Assembly (NCBI RefSeq): GCF_047237965.1
Contig: NZ_JBDFLX010000001.1
Location: forward strand, 3,968,001-4,032,000
Direction of reading: 5' to 3'
Length of the DNA stretch: 64,000 nt
DNA from: Noviherbaspirillum_A sp047237965
GTDB taxonomy: Bacteria > Pseudomonadota > Gammaproteobacteria > Burkholderiales > Burkholderiaceae_D
Shown here: positions 1 through 9,743 of the stretch, piece by piece
Position numbering within the stretch: position 1 is the stretch's first letter
Layout of the letters: each line of letters starts with the position of its first letter
Notes under the pieces: generated by a model
Told to the model about the DNA's origin: nothing
Database searches by the model: none
What the model saw: only the letters and a program-made list of their open reading frames with translations
Position numbers and translations under genes: made by a program

Positions 1-244
1 CAATCACCTTGAAGGCTTCTGCAATGGCGCTGGCCATCGTTCCATCCCCTACACTGATGCGAACCTTCTTCTTGGTCGTGGGGTCCCGACATCGAACCCC
101 CCAATCTATTTTTCCTCCGCTATATCCAACAATCCGCAATCCCGGAGCAATCCCGACTGCAATTTCAGCCTGCTTTGCATTTGCTGCAGCGACCTTGTCG
201 AGCACTGCCCTCCTAAGTACATCCTCCTGAGAGAGATATTTCAT
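1..244 (-). CDS. Putative tyrosine recombinase/integrase, N-terminal part (runs off window)
   Basis: An open frame on the minus strand starts with ATG at 244 and continues without a stop to the window edge, giving 81 codons. After a helical first half it contains GLRIV, WGVRCRDP and TTKKKVRISVG followed by an Ala-rich helix. This strand pattern resembles the arm-type DNA-binding domain that precedes the catalytic domain in many island integrases. The catalytic residues would lie outside the window, so the assignment is an inference. It is supported by the tRNA scar at the other end of the island. The start lies only 21 bases from the start proposed for the divergent gene at 266. Confidence 0.45.
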   Translation of the reverse strand, partial: MKYLSQEDVLRRAVLDKVAAANAKQAEIAVGIAPGLRIVGYSGGKIDWGVRCRDPTTKKKVRISVGDGTMASAIAEAFKVI

Positions 245-265
245 GGCGCTTCTTTCTGTTGCTTC

Positions 266-1477
266 TTGCCACGAAAATCGCAGCGGGTCGAAAGATACGT
301 TCAGCAGATCCGCGCGTCGACCTCAGAGGCTGAATCATCCGAGCTTAGGAAAGTCTATGCCGCTGCGCGATTGACGGGGCGCGGAGTAAGGAACTTATAC
401 TTGCGAAATGCTCCCACTTTTAGAGAGAAGTTCTTGAGGATAGAAAAAAATAGCCTAGTTCACTTGTCAATTGTGCAACTGTTGGCGCTTACCACTTCGT
501 CCAACGCGGAGCTGTACAAGCTGACAACCGGCCTTGGGATTATCAAAGAAGGGCAACTTGAGCTAAAAAGCTTTCACTACCACGTGCGCAAGCTGGATCT
601 ACGGAAGGACAACCTCGACCATTTGAAGCGGAAGAATATGCCCTCGGGCGACCGCCCGCCGTCGCTGGCGGGTTGCCGTCTCTTTTCTAGCCCGAGATTG
701 ACATTCTCAGTACGGTTGATTCCGTTCGCATATGAATCAGAGCCCGAGGAGGAGGAACGTATTTCGTTTGGCGTATTGGGCGTCGTCCAAGAATTGTGTT
801 CTGGAATGCTGCGTGCAGAGGTTCTTTGCTCGGGGTATGCGTCACATGAAGATTTGTATGACTTGAAGGCAAAACATGTCGCTGCGTTTGTGGCATCGGC
901 AATTAGCTTGCCAAAGTTAAAAATCGCATCGATCCACTTTCCGAAGCTACGATTCCAGCCACACGGAAAGGTAGGGCCGCGAGGGTTGATTGCGGGTTGG
1001 TTGGGTTATGAACAAAACCCAGGTCGAGAGAGGGAATTACAGCGAGAATTTTCGGAGTTCTGTGAGATATGTATCAAAGCGACTAGATGGGAAGGAGAGG
1101 CGTATAGGTTGCAGCCGGAAGTGAACGCTTTTTGCCTGGACTTTCCGGAGCAGTCAAAGTCAGACATACTGGACCTTACTCGACCTTGCGGGAAACCTTG
1201 GCGACTACGTACGGTAGCCAAGGAGCTCAACCAACGTATAGACCGTTGGAATGTGGGCCTTCGAGCCGGTGAAATCAATCCGGTGTTGCGGATTTGGATA
1301 GCGCGGCAGTGCTTTAATCGAGTGTGGACAGTAGATGAGCAAAGGCAAAAGGCTGCACTGCTTTCCCTTTGCAAGTCTGTCCTCTACCGAAAACGATCCG
1401 ACCCTTCTGACCTTGAGCAGCTTCAGAACTTCGGGATGGAGCATCTTAGCTGCAACAGGTACGCGATTTATCGGTGA
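266..1477 (+). CDS. Hypothetical protein, 403 aa
   Basis: A 403-codon frame opens with TTG at 266. No ATG occurs early in the frame, so the true start is uncertain and may lie some codons downstream. The protein is basic and mixed alpha/beta, with no signal peptide or membrane segment that I can see. I recognise no family. It is divergent from the presumed integrase fragment. Downstream, a minus-strand gene converges on it after about 100 bases. The base composition is intermediate, like other island genes. Confidence 0.5.
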   Translation: MPRKSQRVERYVQQIRASTSEAESSELRKVYAAARLTGRGVRNLYLRNAPTFREKFLRIEKNSLVHLSIVQLLALTTSSNAELYKLTTGLGIIKEGQLELKSFHYHVRKLDLRKDNLDHLKRKNMPSGDRPPSLAGCRLFSSPRLTFSVRLIPFAYESEPEEEERISFGVLGVVQELCSGMLRAEVLCSGYASHEDLYDLKAKHVAAFVASAISLPKLKIASIHFPKLRFQPHGKVGPRGLIAGWLGYEQNPGRERELQREFSEFCEICIKATRWEGEAYRLQPEVNAFCLDFPEQSKSDILDLTRPCGKPWRLRTVAKELNQRIDRWNVGLRAGEINPVLRIWIARQCFNRVWTVDEQRQKAALLSLCKSVLYRKRSDPSDLEQLQNFGMEHLSCNRYAIYR

Positions 1478-1578
1478 CTAAACTTCGCTGTTAGTCATTG
1501 ACAGCTGTGAAGCGTCTCCAGCCGGAGGGCCTATGGCCGCGTCGAGGGACGAAGTTGCCCCTGTTGGCGCGGCCGAGA

Positions 1579-2355
1579 TCACGCATCCAGGACATCTAAT
1601 ATTTCGCCTTGCATATGTTCGAGCGCAGGAAGAACATCTTTGTCTTTTAGAAGCGCTCTGATATCGGAATCGAAATGCGCCAATAATTCGGACAGCTCGG
1701 TGCTGGAATCGGCTTCGTCATAGACCAATCCCATGTAAACATCGATGACCTCATGCGTTACCACCGATAGGTCCGCTTCCGCGTCGATCATCGTATCGAC
1801 GTGCGATGCCAGAATATCTGACAGTAAATCTGCATTCGAAAGCGTTGAGCAAACGAGCCCGCTACTACTTACTTCGTAACCAATGACATCGCTACGATGC
1901 GGACCGATTAGGTCTAGCGTGCGCCGTAAAGCCTTTTCAGCAATTTCCCCCATGATGACTGACTCAACGGCTTCGATCCAAATGCTACCCAATTCGTATT
2001 CGTCTGCAAGGGAGCCATATTTCGACGCGTAGATGGTTAGAAACATCTGCAAATGTCTAGGTAGCATCTCGATTTCGGATGAAACGAAGTTGTGGACCGT
2101 CGAGTCCCAATTCCCGGATAGAGAGCCTAACCCGCTAATGTTGTCATCAAAGGGGCCCTCCTGAAGTACCCAACAATACTCATCCCACATATGGCGCGCC
2201 GCGATTTCATCGAATGTGCCAATTGGCGATCGTGATCGTAGCTTATCTATTACAGCCTCGACGATTCTGTCTACCTCTAGTTGCGATGCGGACTTCACAG
2301 CAGAAAAAAGCTGAGAAATGCCCCTGGGGTCGATCTCTGTGTGATCGTTTGTCAT
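1579..2355 (-). CDS. Hypothetical acidic protein, 258 aa
   Basis: The ATG at 2355 follows a GGAAGAG ribosome-binding sequence about nine bases upstream. The protein is rich in Asp and Glu, appears mostly helical, and has no transmembrane segment or motif that I recognise. It is transcribed away from the helicase cassette that begins at 2,742; the 386-base gap between them holds a copy of the island palindromic repeat. It may be an accessory or regulatory part of that cassette, but only its position suggests this. Confidence 0.6.
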   Translation of the reverse strand: MTNDHTEIDPRGISQLFSAVKSASQLEVDRIVEAVIDKLRSRSPIGTFDEIAARHMWDEYCWVLQEGPFDDNISGLGSLSGNWDSTVHNFVSSEIEMLPRHLQMFLTIYASKYGSLADEYELGSIWIEAVESVIMGEIAEKALRRTLDLIGPHRSDVIGYEVSSSGLVCSTLSNADLLSDILASHVDTMIDAEADLSVVTHEVIDVYMGLVYDEADSSTELSELLAHFDSDIRALLKDKDVLPALEHMQGEILDVLDA

Positions 2356-2461
2356 AGATAATTACTCTTCCGTTAAAGAATAAATTTCGTTCTCAATGTA
2401 AATCATTTTATTCCGCGCTACTGCCGGGGCGCATATTGATGGTCGCCCGTGTCACAAAGCT

Positions 2462-2504
2462 GCTGTAACTTTGCGATATATAGCCCCTTCGGGAAACTCG
2501 CAAA
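2462..2504 (+). repeat. Island palindromic repeat, copy 1
   Basis: GCTGTAAC begins at 2462, followed by TTTGCGATATATA and a C-run. The same core recurs near 17,044, 23,918 and 27,473 in the same orientation. In this copy the inverted arms are TTTGCG (2470-2475) and CGCAAA (2499-2504). The repeat lies in the 386-base gap between the divergent genes at 1,579-2,355 and 2,742. That gap is otherwise AT-rich and must hold both promoters; I cannot place them with confidence. Confidence 0.6.
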
Positions 2505-2741
2505 TGCGAGAACGCGTTACCTAAAACGCATGTTCATCTCAAAAAATTTTGCTGAAACAAAGTAGTTGATAAAGCAACAACTTCGGTGTAGCGTATATGT
2601 TTTATTTTTGCAATAGCGCCACAATAAAAATTCCTTCGGAGTTTATTCGAGTCGCCGCCTTACACCCCACGAAACGTCGTATGCGTCGTTTACCGTTACC
2701 GTCCAATCGTGGGTCATATATATGCAGAGAGGAACGCATAC

Positions 2742-5700
2742 ATGTCAATGATCACCGGTGCCCGTCACCTCCCAGTTCAACATATCACCATCCGCGTGCC
2801 TTGGCACGATCAAGCTTGGAACGGAACAATCTGCAAGGATCCTTGCGCTAATACTTCTTGCATGGTGCTACCCCGCGTTGGCACTGGTAAGGACGAAAAC
2901 TTCGAAGTGACCTGCGCTAGTCAATCTATTGAGGGATTTGCTGAGGAGGCATTACCGCCCTGTGTAGATGAACACGGTACGTTTATGGCCAGCTTTCCAG
3001 TTCATAAACTGAAAAAACATCCCTACCAGTTCGCGGAGACACATACACATTTCGCACGCACCCCGTTTCGTTTTGACTCCTTTGCAGCAGCAGCCATCCC
3101 GTTTCGCTGGATGTTGAAAGAAAATGTGGAAGGCTCGAAGCGTCATAAAACTGTCGGCATGGCGAAGGAACTGAATCTGGGTTATGACCCAGTGCGGGAA
3201 CCAAAGATGGACGATAGGATTCCCGATACTTGGATCCAGGAGGGCACCAACCAGCGCGTAATGCTGGATACTTTTTTTAGTGCCGTGCAACCGCAAGATT
3301 CGCTAGTTTTTTTCTACGCCAAGCGAACTCCCCTATCTGACACCCCTCGTCGCGTAATTGTCGGCGTAGGCCGCGTGATCGGCGTCGGTAAGCCGGTAGA
3401 GTATCACTATGAAGGTGGCAAGCGTCCTACAAATGCTATTCCGGGCTACCTGTGGGAGCGCTCAATTGCTCACTCAATTCGCCAGGAACTCAAGGGCAAA
3501 ATAGACGGATTTTTGCTGCCTTACCATCAAATTTTGGCTCTATCAGAAGGGGACGAAAGCCTCGACCTTGAAGATTTCACAGCCTTTGCTCCAGACGAAG
3601 CCTTTGAGCAGTACTCCTACGGCTCAGAGCTGCTGCATCAAGACAACGCTATTGCGTCTTTGCTGTCAGTAGAGCGAGCACTTCGCGCTATATCTAAGGT
3701 CATCCAGGGTCCATGGACCGATTACCTTGCCTGGGTAGATACAGAGTTGAACCGACTTTGGAAGCTGCGCGGACCATATCCGGGCTTTGGGGCAGCGCTG
3801 AAGGCCTTCGGTGTAGAACGCGGCAATTTATTAGCGTGGCATCTGGCTGCACAGCAAAACGATGATGAGAATCACAGCGTGTGGGACTCTTTCGAGGAAG
3901 TATTAGAGACCCCAGCCCAGTTGCCCCGCCACTTGCAATCTTGCGTTGGACCGACGCTTGCACGCAAATGGCAGCAGCTGAATCAGGGACGCAAAAATTT
4001 ACTCCAACTGCTCAGTAGGTTCGAGCTCAGCAATGAGCAAGCGACATTTTGGTATCTGCAATCACAGCGTCAAGACGGTAGTCCCTACCTAGAGGACGAG
4101 GAAATCCGAAAGAACGCTTACTTATTATGTGAAGCCGACAGCGAACACGCTTTGCAATTTGCAACCGTTGACCGAGGGCTTTTTGCAGCGCGTGATATGG
4201 AAGGCAAATTTGAATTGCCTCCCGAGAGCCGAATCGGGGAGAGTACGGATCCGCGCCGCGTTCGCGCTCTAATGGTTTATTGTTTAGAGCACGCTGCTTC
4301 TAATGAGGGGCACACAATCCTTCCGCAGAATTGGATGATCGACCGCATCCGAGACCAACCAATTGAGCCCGTGTGCGCGGTTGATGCAGATTTACTACCG
4401 TTATTCGATGACGACCTCAGCCCGGCCGTCGTCTTGGTCAATGATGGCGCCCTTCGTTGCTATCAACTCGCACGCTATCGTGACACGAGAAGTTGCATTT
4501 CTGATGAGGTGAATCAGCGGCTGGAAGGAATAACAAATCCCGGTGAGTTCGACTGGCAGAAGCTAATTAATGAATCAATCCTACCAGCCAAGGAAGAGCG
4601 AGAATGGGACGAGTTAGAGTACGCGGCCCGCGCCGAAAAATCGGCCGCTCTACGAATGATCTATCAATCACGTATTAGCGTTTTGATGGGGGCGGCCGGC
4701 ACCGGGAAAAGCACGTTAATCAAAGCGCTATGCAGGACTCCGGGAGTTAGGGAAGGTGGTGTGCTATTACTTGCACCGACAGGCAAAGCTCGTGTCCGGC
4801 TTGAGCAGGCTAGCGACATGCCCGGGCAGGGCAAAACAATTGCGCAGTTTCTAAATGCCAATCAGCGATACGATGGAGATGTAGGCCGTTACTTCATTAA
4901 TCCTAAAGCGCCGCGATGCGCCGCTCATCGCACGGTGGTGATCGATGAATGTTCAATGCTTACCGAAGACCAGTTGGCCGCCACTTTAGACGCTCTTCAA
5001 GGTGTGGACCGTCTTATCTTGGTCGGTGATCCCAAGCAGCTGCCACCTATTGGGGCAGGTCGTCCGTATGTGGACATCTGCAATAGGCTTTGTCCAGAAA
5101 ATATCGAAACGTTGATTCCTCGTGTAGCAAACGGCTATGCGGAACTGCTCATTACAAGACGGCAACAAGGCGGCGATGCACGCATGGATTTAGCGTTCGC
5201 AAATCTCTTCAATGGCAGCATACAGCATGCCAGCGCAGACGAAACGTGGGATTTTGGTGGCGACAGCGCGTTGAAGCACATAGAAGTCATCCAATGGGAA
5301 ACCCCAGAGCAATTGGCGAGCGTAATGCGGGAATCATTGTCAAGGGAACTTAATTTCGACTCCACTAACGACTCGATAAAATTTGAAGAAAGCTATGGTG
5401 GGAGCAAGTATGAGGGGAAAGTGTACTTCTGGCCCAGAAAAAAAGGCGAGTCTAAGGGTGGGGCGGCTGAGAAGGCAGAAGCGTGGCAAGTACTTTCTCC
5501 GTTGCGTCATTCAATGGTGGGGACCGATGCAATCAATCGCCAACTCCAGACGCACTATCGAACATTCGCGCTCGAACTGAGTGCGAAGTCTAGGTATCGG
5601 CGAATACCTCGTCCAATGGGGGGGCAGCGCATCCTCTGGGGCGATAAAGTTATCAATGTTCGTAACAAATCGAACCGAAAGTCTTGGCCAGCGCTTGCAC

Positions 5701-6548
5701 AGTCATACGTGGCGAACGGTGAGATAGGAGTAGCAACAGGTTTCTTCCGTCGGAAGGACATGAAACATTTTTTCGAGCAGCTTGAAGTAGAAATGGCGAC
5801 GCAGCCAAGTATCGCTTTCCAATATCCGGAGTGGGAATTCAACAGCGAACAACCGGCACCACTTGAACTTGCATACGCCTTAACGGTGCACAAGACGCAA
5901 GGAAGTGAATTCGGAAAGACATTTATTGTGATTCCGCGACATTGTCGACTTCTAACACGGGAAATGCTTTACACGGCACTTACAAGGCACAAAGAGAAGG
6001 TGGTACTTCTTGTCCAAGGCCAGCTGAAAGACTTATTTCCATTTAGCTTAGATTCTGCTTCCGAAACTAAGCGTCGCATGACAAATCTTTTTGTAACCTC
6101 TCATCCTATAACCGTACAATTAGCAAATCGCAAGGTAACTCTCGATGACCGGCTGATATACCGTACCGACCATGGCGAATTAGTGCGTTCCAAGAGTGAA
6201 TGGATCATTGCAGACAAATTGCATGCGGCTGGAATTAATTACGTTTACGAGCCCGAGGTAATGCTGGCCGGAAAAATGCGATGGCCGGATTTTGTGATCA
6301 GTGATGAGCGGCGTGGTGTGACATGGTATTGGGAACATCTCGGACGCATGGATCTGCCAGAGTATTGCGAGCGATGGGAAGCCAAACGCCTGGCATATGA
6401 GTCGGAGCGTATCGTTCCGATCGAAGAATTTAAGCCGGGAAAATCGGCTGGCATATTGATTACTACTCGGGAAGATCGTGTAAGTAAAGACTTGAGTGAA
6501 CAGATTGCGGCGAAATTAGAGCTAATTCAACAGCCACTTTTCAGTTGA
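2742..6548 (+). CDS. RecD-type superfamily 1 helicase with C-terminal PD-(D/E)xK nuclease
   Basis: I chose the ATG at 2742 (1268 aa) because GAGAGGA lies about nine bases upstream. The N-terminus has a cysteine-containing segment, WNGTIC...C...C, at residues 26-40. Residues about 645-1080 form a RecD-like helicase: Walker A GAAGTGKS near 650, VVIDECS near 731, GDPKQLPP soon after, TVHKTQG near 1047 and LYTALTRH near 1074. The last 120 residues carry SEWIIADKL (near 1152), PDF (near 1182) and WEHLG (near 1196), the layout of a restriction-endonuclease-fold nuclease. It should unwind and cut DNA, but the target is unknown. It is the first gene of a tight plus-strand cassette, 67 bases before the SNF2 gene. 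I do not recognise it as a component of a named defence system. Confidence 0.88.
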   Translation: MSMITGARHLPVQHITIRVPWHDQAWNGTICKDPCANTSCMVLPRVGTGKDENFEVTCASQSIEGFAEEALPPCVDEHGTFMASFPVHKLKKHPYQFAETHTHFARTPFRFDSFAAAAIPFRWMLKENVEGSKRHKTVGMAKELNLGYDPVREPKMDDRIPDTWIQEGTNQRVMLDTFFSAVQPQDSLVFFYAKRTPLSDTPRRVIVGVGRVIGVGKPVEYHYEGGKRPTNAIPGYLWERSIAHSIRQELKGKIDGFLLPYHQILALSEGDESLDLEDFTAFAPDEAFEQYSYGSELLHQDNAIASLLSVERALRAISKVIQGPWTDYLAWVDTELNRLWKLRGPYPGFGAALKAFGVERGNLLAWHLAAQQNDDENHSVWDSFEEVLETPAQLPRHLQSCVGPTLARKWQQLNQGRKNLLQLLSRFELSNEQATFWYLQSQRQDGSPYLEDEEIRKNAYLLCEADSEHALQFATVDRGLFAARDMEGKFELPPESRIGESTDPRRVRALMVYCLEHAASNEGHTILPQNWMIDRIRDQPIEPVCAVDADLLPLFDDDLSPAVVLVNDGALRCYQLARYRDTRSCISDEVNQRLEGITNPGEFDWQKLINESILPAKEEREWDELEYAARAEKSAALRMIYQSRISVLMGAAGTGKSTLIKALCRTPGVREGGVLLLAPTGKARVRLEQASDMPGQGKTIAQFLNANQRYDGDVGRYFINPKAPRCAAHRTVVIDECSMLTEDQLAATLDALQGVDRLILVGDPKQLPPIGAGRPYVDICNRLCPENIETLIPRVANGYAELLITRRQQGGDARMDLAFANLFNGSIQHASADETWDFGGDSALKHIEVIQWETPEQLASVMRESLSRELNFDSTNDSIKFEESYGGSKYEGKVYFWPRKKGESKGGAAEKAEAWQVLSPLRHSMVGTDAINRQLQTHYRTFALELSAKSRYRRIPRPMGGQRILWGDKVINVRNKSNRKSWPALAQSYVANGEIGVATGFFRRKDMKHFFEQLEVEMATQPSIAFQYPEWEFNSEQPAPLELAYALTVHKTQGSEFGKTFIVIPRHCRLLTREMLYTALTRHKEKVVLLVQGQLKDLFPFSLDSASETKRRMTNLFVTSHPITVQLANRKVTLDDRLIYRTDHGELVRSKSEWIIADKLHAAGINYVYEPEVMLAGKMRWPDFVISDERRGVTWYWEHLGRMDLPEYCERWEAKRLAYESERIVPIEEFKPGKSAGILITTREDRVSKDLSEQIAAKLELIQQPLFS

Positions 6549-6615
6549 GCAGCCGGATGGCTGTTCGTCGGACGAAAATTTAGGCTCGGATGAGACAAGC
6601 GGGGAGAACACAAAT

Positions 6616-9600
6616 ATGCAGTGGGAAAAAGGAACAGAGGTGCGCCGCTTGGACAACCCTGGGAAAACAGGGGTGACGACGGGGCAAGTCAGGCCTCGTG
6701 GGGAACTGAAATATTACGGGGTTCGGTGGCAAGATGGCACAAATGACTATGTTGCTGAGGACCAGCTTGAAGAAGTAAGTGCAATTTTAAGCAAGGACCC
6801 GTATCAATTGATTGAAGCGGGACGTTACGGCCGCTCTGAAGACCTTAGGCGAAGCCTTACCCATGTCCATTTGTCAGGAAAGCTGGCCAATTTGGTTTAT
6901 TCGATGGGGGTCACGAATACAGATTTCTATCCCCATCAATACAAACCATTGCTAACGCTGCTTGAGTCTCCAGCGAACGGTCTTTTGATCGCAGACGAAG
7001 TTGGATTAGGAAAGACCATTGAGGCAGGCATTATTTGGACCGAATTGCGCGCTCGGGAAGATATGAGACGGTTGCTCGTGGTTTGTCCTGCGATGCTAAG
7101 AGAAAAATGGCGTGATGAGCTTAAGCTTCGTTTCGGTATTGAGGCCAATATTGTTGACGCGAAAACGCTTGCTGAAGAAATGCAACGGGCAAGTGCTGTC
7201 GGTCCAGCGAAAGCTTGGATTGCAAGCTATCAGGCTCTACGTCCACCGAAAAGTTGGAGGCCGGGAAGCGAGCCGACCAAAAAGCAGAGTGGTCGTCAAT
7301 TGCTTGCTAATCTTCTGGATACAAACTCTGAGGACGATCCACTGGTCGACCTGGTCATTTTCGACGAGGCACACTACATGCGCAACCCTGAAAGCTCGGC
7401 CAACCTCCTTGGAGAGATGCTTCAAAAGGTATCGCATAACCGAGTGCTGCTATCTGCGACGCCAATCAACTTAGCCAACGATGACTTATTTCAGTTGCTA
7501 CGCCTCTGCGATCCAGATCATTTCCAATTTCCATTAAGTTTCCAAGAGATGCTTCGCGCGAATCAGCCTTTAGTATCAGCGCGTGATGCAGCACTACGAA
7601 GAGATACATCCGCTGAGGAAATCCTGAAGCATGTGCAAACTGCGGCGGAGAGCGATTTACTCTGCAACTCGCGTCAATTAGCAAGTCTTATTGCTGATCC
7701 GCCCACGGACGAGGCACTGGAAAAGCCGGAATATCGTGCTGAACTGGCAGCAGGCCTGGAACGCATTAACTTGCTGGGCCACGTAATCACTAGAACGAGG
7801 AAGCGCGATGTTCAAATAGAGCGGCCAATCCGCAAGGTACATGCTGAAAAGGTCCCAATGACAGACGCCGAGCGAAAATTTTATGAATATGTGACCGAGG
7901 TGACTCGTGACTATGCTTGGCGTCGAGGTATTTCAGACGGCTTTCTATTGGCCACACCTCAGCGTCAAGTTTGCAGTTGCCCAGCGGCTTTCGCTCGGGC
8001 TTGGTTGGGGGGGGATACCGCACTAGTGGCTGATTTGGCTGATCAAGTTATCGACGAGTACGAGGAAAATGATGAAGAGGGCGACTTGGGGGACATTAGT
8101 AGCTCTTTGAAGGACTTCCTGCTCTCAAATCGTCCACCTAATTTGAATGCTGAAGAACTTGAACGGTCGGATTCCAAGCTGAGAAGATTGGCCGAAGTGT
8201 TAGGAGCCTATTTTCTCGAAAGTCCTTCTGAGAAGGTAATTCTATTTACCTCTTTCCGTGTGACAGCGCAATACTTGAAAGATCAGCTCACAGCGATGGG
8301 AATGCCGAGCGTGCTTCTTTGGGGAAACATGGCGGAATCGAAGCAGGAGATCATCAACGACTTTCGGGAGCGTTCAGATCTGCGGGTTCTCGTAGCAACA
8401 GAGGTCGCATCCGAAGGTGTTGATCTTCAGTTCTGCCGTCTTCTAGTTAACTATGATATGCCGTGGAACCCTATGCGAGTTGAGCAGCGCATTGGTCGTA
8501 TTGATCGATTAGGACAAAAAGCAAAGCTCATTCACATTTGGAACCTTTTCTATCAGGAGACTATCGACGAACGCATTTTCTCGCGATTGTTGGATCGATT
8601 GAAAGTGTTTGAACAAGCTCTTGGCGAGCCGGAGCCCAGTATCGGCCAAACAATTCAGAAGCTCGAAACCAAGCTGCTAACCGAAAAACTTACGCCGGAG
8701 CAAGAGGAGCAGGAGATCGAGCGCGCACGATTGGCACTTGAAAATGTTAGGAAGCGCCAAGAGGAGCTTGAGAAAAACGCAGCGCAGATGATGGCGCATG
8801 GCGGCCTTGTTCTTGACCGAATTACAGCCGCACAAGAGCTTTCACGTCGAGTGACCGAGCAGGACCTGATTATCTACATTCGGGATTTTTTAGTTAGGCA
8901 CGCGCTAGGGCACCAATTCCAACGATTGGAGAATCCTCACGAATTTAGCATTCAATTACCCCCGACGACGGCTGTTGAACTCGAAGAATATTGCCGTCGA
9001 AATGGCATTGTTGGGCAGACGACGTTGGGTAATGGCTTGCCTCGTGCATGCCGTTTCGTGAGCAGTATCGCTAGTCCAAGTACCAAGGCGTTCGAACTAA
9101 TCCATCAATTTCATCCTTTGGTACGATTTATTGGAGAGCGGCTGCGTCAACTAGATGATGCTTTCTATCCGGTTGTCGCTGTTACGGTGCCTACTTCCGA
9201 TGCGCCAAATGTACCTGTCGGGGAGTACATGTTTGCGATTCGTCGTTGGACCTTCAGCGGAGTAACTGAAGAAGAGTGGTTACAGTCGGCGGTTTGTCGC
9301 TTAGCGGATTTGCAATTACTACCTGATGACGTCTCTGAGCCGCTAGTCAATCTAACGCGCGTCAGGGGCGCGGACTGGATCGAAGCACCTAACCACATTG
9401 AAAGCGAACGCGCGTGTGCGGCTTTGGATGCGTTGGATATGCATCTCGACCAAGCTTATCAGCGCGCGAAGCGCAGGAAGCAGGATGAAAACGCTGATCG
9501 ACTCATGTTCCAGGTTCGTGGAATCGACCAGCACCTCGAGCGCACTTTGATGACGTTAGAGTCGGTAAAGGCGAGACACATGGCGTTGAATCGAACGGGC

Positions 9601-9741
9601 CTTGTTAAGGCAACGCAAGGACGTATCGACAAGCTCCGCGCGCGTATGGGGCTGAAGCGAGAGCGGGTGATGCAACGAGATCGAATTGTGCCGGACAGCG
9701 ATTTGGTATGCGCGGGCCTGCTGCGCGTGGGAGAGGGCTAA
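6616..9741 (+). CDS. SNF2/RapA-like DEAH helicase, 1041 aa
   Basis: The start at 6616 follows GGGGAG. The first 60 residues look like an SH3/Tudor-type beta domain (GVRWQDG...YVAEDQLEEV). The helicase core has DEVGLGKT near residue 129, the DEAH box IFDEAH near 249, SATP near 280, LFTSF for motif IV, EVASEGVDLQ for motif V and QRIGRIDRLGQ near 620-630 for motif VI. This is the RapA/SNF2 class of superfamily 2 translocases. A long C-terminal region with charged coiled-coil segments follows. DISARM DrmD has a similar outline, but no methylase or DrmA/B-like partner is present. The next gene starts two bases after its stop, so the two are probably translationally coupled. Confidence 0.9.
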   Translation: MQWEKGTEVRRLDNPGKTGVTTGQVRPRGELKYYGVRWQDGTNDYVAEDQLEEVSAILSKDPYQLIEAGRYGRSEDLRRSLTHVHLSGKLANLVYSMGVTNTDFYPHQYKPLLTLLESPANGLLIADEVGLGKTIEAGIIWTELRAREDMRRLLVVCPAMLREKWRDELKLRFGIEANIVDAKTLAEEMQRASAVGPAKAWIASYQALRPPKSWRPGSEPTKKQSGRQLLANLLDTNSEDDPLVDLVIFDEAHYMRNPESSANLLGEMLQKVSHNRVLLSATPINLANDDLFQLLRLCDPDHFQFPLSFQEMLRANQPLVSARDAALRRDTSAEEILKHVQTAAESDLLCNSRQLASLIADPPTDEALEKPEYRAELAAGLERINLLGHVITRTRKRDVQIERPIRKVHAEKVPMTDAERKFYEYVTEVTRDYAWRRGISDGFLLATPQRQVCSCPAAFARAWLGGDTALVADLADQVIDEYEENDEEGDLGDISSSLKDFLLSNRPPNLNAEELERSDSKLRRLAEVLGAYFLESPSEKVILFTSFRVTAQYLKDQLTAMGMPSVLLWGNMAESKQEIINDFRERSDLRVLVATEVASEGVDLQFCRLLVNYDMPWNPMRVEQRIGRIDRLGQKAKLIHIWNLFYQETIDERIFSRLLDRLKVFEQALGEPEPSIGQTIQKLETKLLTEKLTPEQEEQEIERARLALENVRKRQEELEKNAAQMMAHGGLVLDRITAAQELSRRVTEQDLIIYIRDFLVRHALGHQFQRLENPHEFSIQLPPTTAVELEEYCRRNGIVGQTTLGNGLPRACRFVSSIASPSTKAFELIHQFHPLVRFIGERLRQLDDAFYPVVAVTVPTSDAPNVPVGEYMFAIRRWTFSGVTEEEWLQSAVCRLADLQLLPDDVSEPLVNLTRVRGADWIEAPNHIESERACAALDALDMHLDQAYQRAKRRKQDENADRLMFQVRGIDQHLERTLMTLESVKARHMALNRTGLVKATQGRIDKLRARMGLKRERVMQRDRIVPDSDLVCAGLLRVGEG

Positions 9742-9743
9742 TC

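Noticed and set aside
9..230. Plus-strand 73-codon frame at the left edge
   Set aside because: It is antisense to the integrase-like minus-strand frame, which has better protein character.
6616..9741. DISARM drmD
   Set aside because: The helicase outline is similar, but no drmA, drmB, drmC or methylase gene is nearby.
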